Below, piece after piece: positions 54,964-63,724 of a stretch of 64,000 nt of DNA. The stretch comes from Desulfosarcina sp. OttesenSCG-928-A07. GTDB taxonomy: Bacteria; Desulfobacterota; Desulfobacteria; Desulfobacterales; Desulfosarcinaceae. The stretch is from contig JAJDJS010000006.1 in the NCBI GenBank assembly GCA_030267325.1, forward strand, positions 1-64,000, in the 5' to 3' direction. Under the pieces are notes generated by a model. That model had not been told where the DNA came from. It made no database searches and saw only the letters and a program-made list of their open reading frames with translations. Both the position numbers and the translations under genes were made by a program. Position 1 is the first letter of the stretch. Every line of letters begins with the position of its first letter.

Positions 54964-55875
54964 ATGGATTTCAAAAGTGAAAGCATCACGGAAAAATTGT
55001 TCCGGGATATTCCTCTTTTCGTGGAGGCTGCGAAGTACGGCAGCTTCACGCTGGCTAGCGAGGCTATGGATATTCCTTTGCCCACGGTATCGCGGCGGAT
55101 TGCGGGCATGGAGAAAGTCTTGGGTGTCCCTCTTTTTTACAGGAGAACACGAAAGGTCGAGCTGTCCGAATACGGACAGGCGCTCTATGAACGCTATCGC
55201 TTTGTTGTGGACGAGGTGGACGCCTCCCTGGAAGAACTGTTCAGCGACATTAAAGAGCCGCGCGGGCCGGTGCGCTTTTCCGTCCACCCGGAGGTGTACC
55301 ATCTGTATATGGCGGGGGTTGTCAGCGGCTTTGCCGCCCAATGGCCCGGCATTCAGCTAACCGGACAGTTTTCCGCCCGTGGGGTCGATCTGTATACCGA
55401 ACCCTTCGACCTTGATATCCGGACCGGGCAGCTGCCGGATTCCGATCTCATCGTGCGCAAGCTCGTGACCCTGACTCCGCGCCTGTATGCATCACCCAAA
55501 CTGCTTCAGCACCACCCCTTGCCTGAAACGCCGAAAGATCTGGCCGCTACTATCCCCTGCATCGCGCCGACGCTGGCTGATGAGGCATGGCCCGTGAGCA
55601 GGGGGAAAATTACCGAAAAGGTTACTATCCGCCCGGCGCACAGGGTGGATAATCTGCAACTGTCGCTGGAACTCGCCCTGGCCGGAGCGGGAGTGGCCTG
55701 GTCTGTGGCCCATGTGGCGGCTCCGCATGTGGAACGGGGCGAATTGGTCCCCGTCCTGCCGGATTGGACCGTGCCGGGTTTTGATATCAGCGCGGTCATG
55801 GCCAGCAGTCGGATTCCCAAACGGATACGGCTGTTCGTGGATTACCTGGTGGAACATTTCTCGCGCGTTCAATAA
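54964..55875 (+). CDS. LysR-family transcriptional regulator
   Basis: A 303-residue LysR protein. The winged helix is residues about 10-70 (SFTLASEAMDIPLPTVSRRIAGME), followed by the periplasmic-binding-like effector domain (GPVRFSVHPEVYHLYMAG, DLDIRTGQLPDSDLIVRKL). A strong ACGGAGGAAAGC site precedes the ATG at 54964; the upstream ATG at 54937 lacks one. Its divergent place suggests control of the efflux operon and possibly of itself. The C-terminal 45 codons are repeated in decayed form at 59071-59210. Confidence 0.93.
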   Translation: MDFKSESITEKLFRDIPLFVEAAKYGSFTLASEAMDIPLPTVSRRIAGMEKVLGVPLFYRRTRKVELSEYGQALYERYRFVVDEVDASLEELFSDIKEPRGPVRFSVHPEVYHLYMAGVVSGFAAQWPGIQLTGQFSARGVDLYTEPFDLDIRTGQLPDSDLIVRKLVTLTPRLYASPKLLQHHPLPETPKDLAATIPCIAPTLADEAWPVSRGKITEKVTIRPAHRVDNLQLSLELALAGAGVAWSVAHVAAPHVERGELVPVLPDWTVPGFDISAVMASSRIPKRIRLFVDYLVEHFSRVQ

Positions 55876-56010
55876 GGCTTTACAAAAAAACGAAGTACAT
55901 CGCCCCATCCGACATCAGAGCCTGCCGACCGCCCGGACACTTTTCCCGTAGAGCCATTCCCCCTTGTCTGCGTTAGCTGTTTCCTTCAGCAGCGTATTTC
56001 GCGTCCTTAT

Positions 56011-56031
56011 CGCCCGTTGTCGGGCGTTTTT
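56011..56031 (+). terminator. Terminator after the LysR gene
   Basis: Six-base stem CGCCCG / CGGGCG with a TTGT loop and five T after it, 136 bases downstream of lysR. The remainder of the 290-base gap to ftsH shows an AT-rich stretch (56060-56115) that may be the ftsH promoter. Confidence 0.72.
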
Positions 56032-56165
56032 ACATCATCCTCCATACTTTCAATTATGAAACCGACAATTTAATTGTGATCATATACACGACTACTTTGA
56101 AATAATATTGTGGAAACGAAGCACCTTTACGGACAGAACCGGGTACATGAATACAGGAGCAGGCT

Positions 56166-57998
56166 ATGAATAAAAAACAAGGGTTCAATGTTGGGTATTT
56201 CCTTATGATGCCTCTTGTCATGTGGATATTCAGCGAATTTATTTACAAGCCCATGATTGTTTCCAACACTCAGGTGCCGTACAGCGAATTTCTGGCGGAC
56301 CTTGGGGCCGAAAAAATCGACGAAGTGACACTGGAAGACCAGCGCATTGTTTACACCTTGAAAGGCAGCGATATTTCCAGGCTTTCGTCCTCGGTTCGTA
56401 ACACCGTGCGGGTGGATGATCCCGGCATTGTAGAGCGCCTCATTGAAGCCGGAGTCACCTTCAGCGGCGTCGCCGCCTCGCGGAACGCCTTTGATACGAT
56501 CATCGGCATGCTCTTGCCCTTTATTCCGCTCATGCTCATTTGGTACTTCATTTTCAAAAAGATGGGTGGCCAGAACAACCCCATGATGACCATCGGCAAG
56601 AACAAGGCTCAGGAAATTCAAGGTGAAATGACAGGAGTGAAGTTCTCCGATGTGGGCGGCGTTGGGGAGGCAGAAACTGAATTGCGGGAAATTATCGATT
56701 TCCTGAAAGAGCCGAACCGTTTCAAGGCCATGGGCGCCAAGCTCCCCAAGGGAGTATTGCTCGTCGGCCCTCCGGGGACGGGCAAGACTCTGCTGGCCAA
56801 GGCTACCGCCGGGGAGGCCGGGGTTACGTTTTTCTCCATGACCGGCTCCAGCTTTGTGGAAATGTTCGTGGGCGTCGGCGCTGCGCGGGTTCGCGACCTT
56901 TTCGAACAGGCCAAACAGAAGGCCCCCTGTATCATCTTCATTGACGAAATAGACGCCATAGGCCAGTCCCGCACGTCGAGTGCCATACCCGGCGGGGGCA
57001 ACAGCGAACAGACGAACACGCTGAACCAACTGCTCGCGGAAATGGACGGATTTCAGTCCAACATCGGCGTCGTGATTATGGCCGCCACCAATCGGCCCGA
57101 AATACTCGACCCAGCCCTGGTTCGCCCCGGTCGCTTTGACCGCCAGATCCAGGTGGTGTTGCCCACAGAAGAAGGTAGGCTCCACATCCTGAAAATTCAC
57201 ACCAAGAATATGCCTTTGGCCGCTGACGTGCGTCTTGATCATCTGGCCAAGGTTACGCCGGGATTCTCCGGCGCGGATTTGGCCAACATTGCCAATGAAG
57301 CTTCTCTTCTGGCTGTGCGCGATAAAAAGACCGAGGTGGCGATGAAGCATTTCGACCTTGCCGTGGAGCGCGTGGTCGCCGGGCTCCAACGTAAGGCTCC
57401 GCTCAGCGATGAAGTGCGGCGCAAGGTCGCATACCATGAAATCGGGCATGCACTGGCTGCTTTCTATCAGCCGGAAGCCGATCCGGTACACAAGATCAGC
57501 ATTATCCCCACAGCAAAGGGCGCGCTCGGCTACACCATGCAGATGCCGAGTGAAGATCAGTACCTGATGGGCGAGAATGCGCTCAAGAGCCGCCTGGTCG
57601 TTATGTTAGGGGGCCGGGCCGCTGAATTGCTCGTGTTCGGCGAGGCGACCACAGGCGCTTCCAACGACCTGGAACGGGCAACAGAACTCGCCCGGCGCAT
57701 GGTTACGGAGTTTGGCATGTCCAGCGAGCTTGGGCCAGTTCGCTATGCGGCTCCGACCGGTGCGTATCTGCAAAGCTTCGCTACCTCAAGGAATGATATT
57801 GGTTCCGACACCGTTGCTGCCATTGACCGCGAAATCCACAAGCTGATTGTGGATGCTCAGAAGCAGGCACAGAGCATTCTGCGCGACCATGAAGCCGTTA
57901 TGCATGAAGTGGCGGGCGTTCTGCAGAAGGAAGAAGTCATCACGGGCGACCGCATGCGAGAACTGGCGGAAAAGATTGAAGGAGCGCCTCGCGCTTAG
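56166..57998 (+). CDS. ftsH: ATP-dependent zinc metalloprotease FtsH
   Basis: Membrane-anchored AAA protease, 610 residues. Two helices ([35 protein letters not shown]) flank a short periplasmic domain. Walker A GPPGTGKT is at 201-208, Walker [12 protein letters not shown] at 256-266, the arginine-finger region [12 protein letters not shown] near 317, and the zinc motif HEIGH at 424-428 with a third ligand in ASNDLERAT. Complete and probably active. It lies inside an accessory-type segment beside LysR and a glycosyltransferase, away from the usual tilS/folP context, so it may be an extra copy. Residues 100-147 are repeated in a decayed copy at 59219-59367. Confidence 0.95.
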   Translation: MNKKQGFNVGYFLMMPLVMWIFSEFIYKPMIVSNTQVPYSEFLADLGAEKIDEVTLEDQRIVYTLKGSDISRLSSSVRNTVRVDDPGIVERLIEAGVTFSGVAASRNAFDTIIGMLLPFIPLMLIWYFIFKKMGGQNNPMMTIGKNKAQEIQGEMTGVKFSDVGGVGEAETELREIIDFLKEPNRFKAMGAKLPKGVLLVGPPGTGKTLLAKATAGEAGVTFFSMTGSSFVEMFVGVGAARVRDLFEQAKQKAPCIIFIDEIDAIGQSRTSSAIPGGGNSEQTNTLNQLLAEMDGFQSNIGVVIMAATNRPEILDPALVRPGRFDRQIQVVLPTEEGRLHILKIHTKNMPLAADVRLDHLAKVTPGFSGADLANIANEASLLAVRDKKTEVAMKHFDLAVERVVAGLQRKAPLSDEVRRKVAYHEIGHALAAFYQPEADPVHKISIIPTAKGALGYTMQMPSEDQYLMGENALKSRLVVMLGGRAAELLVFGEATTGASNDLERATELARRMVTEFGMSSELGPVRYAAPTGAYLQSFATSRNDIGSDTVAAIDREIHKLIVDAQKQAQSILRDHEAVMHEVAGVLQKEEVITGDRMRELAEKIEGAPRA

Positions 57999-58070
57999 AG
58001 CACACAAGTAGCCGGACCATGATTCACCCGGCTACCATGGCAATGTCATTTGCCGAGGAAAGGAGGCAGC

Positions 58071-58895
58071 ATGGATGCAATGAACCTGCTTGTGACAGTG
58101 GACGCCAACTATCTACGCCATGTTGCTACAATGCTCGCGTCACTTCGCCTGAATGGGGGGGCGGAACATTACAACGTCTATCTTGTCCATTCGGATATTG
58201 CTGACGCTGATATTGACGAGATAGCCACTTATTGCGCCAGGCTCAGGATGCGGCTGATTCCTGCCCGGCTGCACAAGGATGATTTCGCCGATGCCCCTGT
58301 GACCGCCTACTACTCGAAGGCCATGTACTACAGACTCCTGGCCTCGAAGATTTTGCCCGGCACACTGGACAAAATCCTTTATCTTGACCCGGATATTCTC
58401 ATCATAAATTCGATTGACGGGCTGTACGGCACGGACATGGGGTCCGCACTGTTCGCCGCTGCCGCACACACGGGCCTTACCGACATTGCCAAGCACGTCA
58501 ATCGAATTCGCCTCGGTACGCCTGAAGCCCAAGGGTATTTTAATTCCGGCGTCATGCTTATGAATCTTGAAGAACAGCGAGGGAGAATAAAGGAACAGGA
58601 TATTTTCGATTACGTTCGGGCCAATGAGGATGGTTTGATCCTCCCCGACCAGGACGTTTTGAATGCTTTATACAGTGACGCCATTCTGCCCCTGGACGAC
58701 AGTTTGTACAACTATGATTCCCGCCGGTTTGAAACCTACTTTCTGACCAGCGGAGGCGACAAAGATATGGATTGGGTCATGGGAAACACGGTGATCATCC
58801 ATTACTGCGGCAAGACAAAACCGTGGAAAAAAAATGCAAGCGGCAGGTTTGTGCCTTTGTATAAACACTACATGCAAATAGCCAGGAGGCTATAA
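58071..58895 (+). CDS. Family 8 glycosyltransferase
   Basis: A GT8-type (LPS or glycan) retaining glycosyltransferase, 274 residues. NLLVTVDANYLRHVATMLASL starts the nucleotide-sugar fold, DKILYLDPDILII near residue 103 carries the DxD metal motif, and YFNSGVMLMNLEEQRG and LPDQDVLNALYSD are typical. HYCGKTKPWK near 245 is the C-terminal donor block. AAAGGAGG precedes the ATG at 58071. The sugar is unknown. Close to PagL-like and efflux genes, it could act on LPS. Confidence 0.92.
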   Translation: MDAMNLLVTVDANYLRHVATMLASLRLNGGAEHYNVYLVHSDIADADIDEIATYCARLRMRLIPARLHKDDFADAPVTAYYSKAMYYRLLASKILPGTLDKILYLDPDILIINSIDGLYGTDMGSALFAAAAHTGLTDIAKHVNRIRLGTPEAQGYFNSGVMLMNLEEQRGRIKEQDIFDYVRANEDGLILPDQDVLNALYSDAILPLDDSLYNYDSRRFETYFLTSGGDKDMDWVMGNTVIIHYCGKTKPWKKNASGRFVPLYKHYMQIARRL

Positions 58896-59070
58896 GCAAG
58901 ATCATCATATGGTTCAAAAACATCATTAACCGCGATTCTGGCGTGACTGGTCAAAGGCAACAAGATTGCCACCGTCTTGGCCACGAGTGTGACAAACCCG
59001 CTGACATCCGTACCTTTCCATCTGCTTTACTATCGAATCGGTAAAGCATTCGTACCCTTTGAGGTTGTAC

Positions 59071-59210
59071 CTATTCTGCCGGACTGGACCGTGCCGGGTT
59101 TCGATATCACCGCAGTCATGCCCAGCAACCGGATTCCCAAACGGGTACGGCTGTTCGTGGATTACCTGGTGGAACATTTTTCGCGGGTTCAATAAGGCTT
59201 TACAAAAAAG
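59071..59210 (+). pseudogene. Decayed copy of the LysR C-terminus
   Basis: The frame reads VPILPDWTVPGFDITAVMP and LFVDYLVEHFSRVQ, against VPVLPDWTVPGFDISAVMA and the same end in the intact gene. Over about 130 bases (59081-59210 against 55761-55890) I count about 10 differences and no gaps, up to the stop codon and the shared TAAGGCTTTACAAAAAA. The N-terminal part is missing. A 72-codon frame from 58977 leads into it. Confidence 0.85.
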
Positions 59211-59218
59211 CCGAAGTC

Positions 59219-59367
59219 CCCTTCAGCGTCGCCGTCGCCTCGTGGGATGCCTTTGATACGGTCATCGGCATGCTCTTGCCCTTTATTCCGCTCATTCTCA
59301 TCTGGTACTTCATTTTCAAAAAGATGGGCGGCCAAAACAATCCCATGATGACCATCGACAAGAATAA
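59219..59367 (+). pseudogene. Decayed copy of an ftsH internal segment
   Basis: Aligns without gaps to 56457-56605 of the intact ftsH (offset 2762): [20 protein letters not shown] and NNPMMTIDKNN, with shifts such as GKNK to DKNN. It lies straight after the LysR copy, so about 560 bases between lysR and this part of ftsH have been lost. It breaks off where IS sequence begins. Confidence 0.85.
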
Positions 59368-59371
59368 TAGA

Positions 59372-59485
59372 TTATCCATAAATAGTGATGATCTTTCTCA
59401 GAGCGATCATGGCAGCCGCCAGTATTCTGAGGCCATATCTGATAAATCCGTTTTTTCGTATCGAAGAGCCAGCTCACGAAAATGA
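59372..59485 (-). pseudogene. IS5-like transposase C-terminal remnant
   Basis: The minus strand reads FRELALRYEKTDLSD and, after a shift of frame, YGLRILAAAMIALRKIITIYG before a stop at 59372. This resembles the C-terminus of IS5/IS4-type transposases (an RYEKT block then a hydrophobic helix). It ends the decayed ftsH copy and may mark the edge of the accessory segment. Confidence 0.65.
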
Positions 59486-59762
59486 TTGAACCACGAGGGG
59501 GCTACCTCCATGACAGCGCTATATATCAAATAATTTTATTTACAGATAAGTTACAAACATTTTTCTAAGGGTTTCTATGATGATGCTTGAACTTTTGGGC
59601 GGAGTTATTTATTTGTTTAAAAAATGAAATTCAGTTAATATAAGGCGATGAAAAATATTTTGTCGGAAAAACAGGATCTCAAAGATGCCATAAAGAACGT
59701 TTGACCCCATGCATATGGACATGAAAATGACTGGAACACACACTGAAAGAGAGGCGATCTCA
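59486..59762. other. AT-rich intergenic region, 277 bases
   Basis: No gene supported. Very AT-rich; a tiny 18-codon frame ([18 protein letters not shown], near 59648) has no support. Probably holds the khpA promoter and the flank of the lost IS. Confidence 0.4.
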
Positions 59763-59993
59763 ATGAAATCCATGGTGACCTATATTGCGCAATCCTTGGT
59801 GGACAAGCCCGAGGCGGTTTCTGTGTCAGAGGTGGAGGGAAACCAGACCACGGTCCTTGAGCTTACCGTTGCCAAAGAGGATCTGGGCAAAATTATCGGC
59901 AAGCAAGGGCGCACGGCCCAAGCTCTGCGGGTTATTTTAAACGCGGTTTCCGCCAAGACAAAAAAACGGGCGGTTCTTGAAATCATCGAATAA
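59763..59993 (+). CDS. khpA: KH-domain RNA-binding protein KhpA
   Basis: A 76-residue single KH domain: [20 protein letters not shown], then the [19 protein letters not shown] loop carrying the GxxG motif, and [10 protein letters not shown]. It matches KhpA (YlqC, UPF0109), which binds RNA with KhpB. GAGAGG precedes the ATG at 59763. In many bacteria it sits between rpsP and rimM; here it is outside that operon, downstream of an IS remnant. Confidence 0.92.
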   Translation: MKSMVTYIAQSLVDKPEAVSVSEVEGNQTTVLELTVAKEDLGKIIGKQGRTAQALRVILNAVSAKTKKRAVLEIIE

Positions 59994-60123
59994 CTCTTTT
60001 TTTCTCTGGACGGCGTTTTCCAGATCTTCCAGCCCTCCATTGACAGCCCGGTGAAAGGGTGTTTCTTTGGGGCAGTGTAAATTCCCCCAATCGTTCACAA
60101 ACAAAATCACCCTGGAGTCAACC

Positions 60124-62142
60124 ATGACAGATCCTCTGTTTATGCCCATCACCATTAATGACATGACGGTTTGCAACCGGATTTACCTTCCGGCCATGCA
60201 TCTTGGCATGGCGTCAAACTTTGAAGTCACCGATCAACTGATTGATTTTTATGCAGAACGCGCCAGAGGCGGCGCCGGCATGATCTGCGTGGGATTTGCC
60301 ACAGTGGATGAAGCCTCGGGAAACAGCCAGAACATCGGTGCCCACGATGACCGGTTTATCGAAGGTCTTTCCCGGCTGGCCTCGGCCATCAACGCCCATG
60401 GTGCCAGAAGTGTGGTTCAGCTCAACCATGCGGGTCGTTACAACATGTCCATCTTTATGGACGGCCGCCCGCCGGTTGCCCCTTCGCCCATTGCCTCCCG
60501 CATGACCCGGGAAATGCCCCGGGAAATGACGGAAACAGATATCCGTGAAACCATTGACGCCTTTGCCGCTGCCGCCGTCCGGGTCCGGAAAGCAGGTTTC
60601 AATGCCGTTGAAGTGCTCAGCGGTACGGGATACCTGATCAGTGAATTTCTCTCTCCGCTCACCAATCACCGGACCGATGCATACGGCGGCAGCCTGGAAA
60701 ACCGCATGCGCTTTGGACTTGAAGTCATGGCGGCGGTTCGGAAGGCGGTGGGACCGGATTTTCCCCTGATCGTCCGGATGAACGGCAATGATTTCATGCC
60801 CGACGGAAACAGCCGGGCAGAGCTTCAAACCTATGCCAAAGCGCTGGCCCACGGACCGGCGGATGCCCTGTGCATCAATGTGGGCTGGCACGAAGCAAGG
60901 GTTCCCCAGATTGTCTCCTCGGTTCCCAGAGGGGTGTTTGCCTACCTGGCCAGAGACATCCGCGACCAGGTAGATGTCCCGGTCATTGCCAGCCATCGCA
61001 TCAACGATCCGGAAACTGCCCGCGAAATGATTGGCGACGGCATGTGCGACATGGTGGCCATGGGACGAAGCCTTATCGCAGATCCCTTTTTGCCGGAAAA
61101 AGCCCGCCTGGGACAGGAATCCGACATTGTGCACTGCATTGGCTGCGCCCAGGGGTGTTTTGATCACCTGTTCCAGCTCAAATATGTGGAGTGCCTGTGC
61201 AACCCCAGGGCCGGGCATGAAGGCACCCGCACACAAAAAACAGCGCCCAAACCCCAAAACGTGCTGGTTGTCGGCGGCGGACCCGCAGGGATGAGCGCGG
61301 CCCTGGAAGCGGCGCGGCAAGGGCATCAGGTGACCCTGTATGAAACCGCGTGGCAGCTGGGTGGCCAGCTCCATCTGGCGGCCGCGCCTCCGGGACGATC
61401 CGAATTTGCCTGTCTGGCCAAGGACCTTTCCCGACAGGTGGAACTGGCCGGCATTACCCTGCACCTGGGCGAGCCTGTGACCGAGGCGATTATCCGGGAA
61501 ATCGCACCCTCTGCCGTAATCCTGGCCACAGGCGCGCGGCCCCTGGTGCTTCCCATTCCCGGCGCAGATCTTCCCCATGTGGTCCAGGCCTGGGATGTGC
61601 TTTCCGGAAAAGCCTTTACCGGAAAAGAAGTGGCCATTATCGGCGGCGGCGCGGTGGGTGTGGAAACCGCGCTTTTTCTGGCTGAAAAAGGAACACTATC
61701 CGCCGAAGGGGTCAAATTCCTCCTGACCAACCGGGCGGAAGATCCGGAAACCCTTTTCCACATGGCCACCCGGGGAACTAAAAACATAACCCTGGTGGAA
61801 ATGCGACATCATGTGGGCGATGGCATCGGCCGTTCCACCCGCTGGGGAATGCTCCAGGAACTGTCACGGATGGGCGTGACAGCTCTGACCAACGCCAAGG
61901 TTGCGGCCGTTACAGAGAAAGGCCTTGAAGTGGAAAGGGACGGCGACCGCCGGCTGATTCCCGCAGACACCGTGGTGATGGCAGCAGGCGCCGTCCCTTA
62001 CAACCCCCTTCAATCCCGGGTTGAGAAAATGGGCATCCCCTGTCAGGTGGCCGGAGACGCTCTGTCTGTGGCAACGGCTTTTGACGCGGTGCATCAAGGG
62101 TATCTCGCGGCAAGCCGCATCGGACAGGCAGAAAAGCCGTAA
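60124..62142 (+). CDS. NADH:flavin oxidoreductase / 2,4-dienoyl-CoA reductase-like
   Basis: A 672-residue three-domain flavoenzyme. The first half is an old-yellow-enzyme barrel binding FMN (ITINDMTVCNRIYLPAMHLG, ARGGAGMICVGFATVDEASG, LSPLTNHRTDAYGGSLENRM). Cys ligands for a [4Fe-4S] cluster are in CIGCAQGCFDHLF and VECLCNPRAG near residue 340-360. The second half has FAD (VVGGGPAGMSAALEAARQG) and NAD (IIGGGAVGVETALFLAEKG) sites. This is the 2,4-dienoyl-CoA reductase/enoate reductase plan. The ATG at 60124 follows TGGAG. The substrate may be an unsaturated acyl-CoA or acid; the neighbouring CoA genes favour the former. Confidence 0.9.
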   Translation: MTDPLFMPITINDMTVCNRIYLPAMHLGMASNFEVTDQLIDFYAERARGGAGMICVGFATVDEASGNSQNIGAHDDRFIEGLSRLASAINAHGARSVVQLNHAGRYNMSIFMDGRPPVAPSPIASRMTREMPREMTETDIRETIDAFAAAAVRVRKAGFNAVEVLSGTGYLISEFLSPLTNHRTDAYGGSLENRMRFGLEVMAAVRKAVGPDFPLIVRMNGNDFMPDGNSRAELQTYAKALAHGPADALCINVGWHEARVPQIVSSVPRGVFAYLARDIRDQVDVPVIASHRINDPETAREMIGDGMCDMVAMGRSLIADPFLPEKARLGQESDIVHCIGCAQGCFDHLFQLKYVECLCNPRAGHEGTRTQKTAPKPQNVLVVGGGPAGMSAALEAARQGHQVTLYETAWQLGGQLHLAAAPPGRSEFACLAKDLSRQVELAGITLHLGEPVTEAIIREIAPSAVILATGARPLVLPIPGADLPHVVQAWDVLSGKAFTGKEVAIIGGGAVGVETALFLAEKGTLSAEGVKFLLTNRAEDPETLFHMATRGTKNITLVEMRHHVGDGIGRSTRWGMLQELSRMGVTALTNAKVAAVTEKGLEVERDGDRRLIPADTVVMAAGAVPYNPLQSRVEKMGIPCQVAGDALSVATAFDAVHQGYLAASRIGQAEKP

Positions 62143-62263
62143 TACCCCATTGGATGCCTGAGATTTCGTATCCGAATGCAATTCGAAAAGCCCTGCGACA
62201 GGAAAAGAGTCTTGATGTCGCCAACTCATCGGACTCTCCAGAAAAAAGAAAGGATGCTTTCCC

Positions 62264-63469
62264 ATGGACCTTCCGATTTCAACGCCACTGTCTGAAATCA
62301 CCCCGCGCATTGCCCATCTTCAGGCATCCCTGAACCAGATGGGCCTTGACGGCGCCATGATTTTGCAGAACACGGATCTTTTTTATTTTTCCGGCACCAT
62401 CCAGCAAGGACATCTGTACATTCCGGCTGAGGGCGAGCCGGTGTTCATGGTGCATAAAAACTTTGAGCGGGCCCGCATGGAATCCCCCCTTGGCACCCTC
62501 ATCAAGCTGGACAGCCCCAAATCCGTGATGGACCTGATTCAAAAAAACGGGCTGAAACCCCCGACCATCATGGGGATGGAGCTGGATGTGATGCCGGCAA
62601 GTACATATTTTTATTACAAGAAGATATTTCCCCACGTGGAAATTCAGGATATATCCGGCCCCATCCGAAAAATTCGAGCCATAAAATCAGCCTATGAGGT
62701 GGATCTTATCCGGAAGGCTGCTGCGCTTTCCGATGAGGTGACGGAAATGATGCCGAGCCTTCTCAAGGTCGGCATGACGGAAGTCGATCTTGCCGGACGC
62801 GTGGAAGCCGAAGCCCGTCGCCGGGGACATCAGGGCCTTGTGCGGATGCGCATGTGGGGCGCGGAGATGTTTTACGGGCACCTGATGGCGGGTCCGTCAG
62901 CAGCCGTGCCGAGCTGTATTCCTTCACCCACGGGCGGTCCGTCCGTGAGTCCGGCTGTAGCCCAGGGGCCTGGATTCCGGAAAATCCAGCCGGGCGATCT
63001 GGTGTTATTGGATTATGTCTTTGCCTGGAAAGGGTATCTGGCCGATAGCACGCGTATTTTTTCCCTGGGAGAACCGTCTCCGGAAATGGTGGCCGCCCAC
63101 ACCGCCATCCTGGAAATGCAGGCCCGCCTCAAACCCATGGGAAAACCCGGAGCCCTTGCCGGCGATCTCTACCAAGAAGCGATGGCCTTTGCTTCCCAGC
63201 GGGGAATTTCGGAAAATTTCATGGGAGCAGGCGAGAACCGGGTCCGGTTTATCGGCCATGGGGTGGGGCTGGAACTGGACGAGCTGCCAGTGATTGCCCA
63301 AGGCCAGCGCATGGCACTGGAAGCCGGTATGACCATTGCGCTGGAGCCCAAGATGATTTTCCCGGATGTGGGGGTTGTGGGGATTGAAAACACCCATCTG
63401 GTCACACCCGATGGATTCGAACAGTTGACCCACGCCGAAGAGTCCATTGTGTGCGTTCCGGCTGGCTGA
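62264..63469 (+). CDS. M24 family Xaa-Pro peptidase
   Basis: A 401-residue metallopeptidase of the creatinase/prolidase fold. The N-terminal domain (LQASLNQMGLDGAMILQNTD) precedes the catalytic pita-bread domain. Metal ligands are visible: LLDYVFAWKGYLADSTRIF supplying the two Asp near residue 250-260, GHGVGLELDEL with His near residue 330, and EPKMIFPDVGVVGIENTHLV with the Glu ligands near 365-378. Cleaves Xaa-Pro dipeptides or similar. It lies 121 bases after the flavoenzyme, possibly co-transcribed. Confidence 0.92.
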   Translation: MDLPISTPLSEITPRIAHLQASLNQMGLDGAMILQNTDLFYFSGTIQQGHLYIPAEGEPVFMVHKNFERARMESPLGTLIKLDSPKSVMDLIQKNGLKPPTIMGMELDVMPASTYFYYKKIFPHVEIQDISGPIRKIRAIKSAYEVDLIRKAAALSDEVTEMMPSLLKVGMTEVDLAGRVEAEARRRGHQGLVRMRMWGAEMFYGHLMAGPSAAVPSCIPSPTGGPSVSPAVAQGPGFRKIQPGDLVLLDYVFAWKGYLADSTRIFSLGEPSPEMVAAHTAILEMQARLKPMGKPGALAGDLYQEAMAFASQRGISENFMGAGENRVRFIGHGVGLELDELPVIAQGQRMALEAGMTIALEPKMIFPDVGVVGIENTHLVTPDGFEQLTHAEESIVCVPAG

Positions 63470-63650
63470 CCCATCGCTGCAGAGAATCTGGATCCCCTAT
63501 GGCATAACACGGGGAGAATATTCAGGGCTATTTGTAAAAATAAACAAATTCAATAAGATGTGAAATCTCGTGGGCATGGCTTCGCAACACACCAGGTTTG
63601 AATGAAGGAATGTTTCGGATAAAGCCAAAAATATTCATATGAAATCGGTA

Positions 63651-63703
63651 GCGAAGCGTATTCCACCCTAAAAAGGATTTTGCTGTTTCGGTGGGATACG
63701 CGA
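63651..63703. terminator. Inverted repeat holding repeat A (copy 3), likely terminator
   Basis: GCGAAGCGTATTCCACC (63651-63667) is nearly complementary to GGTGGGATACGCGA (63690-63703), with one mismatch. The second arm contains the 15-base repeat A word at 63687-63701. The stem-loop lies between two convergent genes and could end both. Confidence 0.6.
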
Positions 63704-63724
63704 CCGTCGGACTTGTTTCGTTTT

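Noticed and set aside
56127..57491. Minus-strand open frame of 454 codons
   Set aside because: Antisense to ftsH; no recognisable domain.
60214..61578. Minus-strand open frame of 454 codons
   Set aside because: Antisense to the flavoenzyme gene; shadow only.
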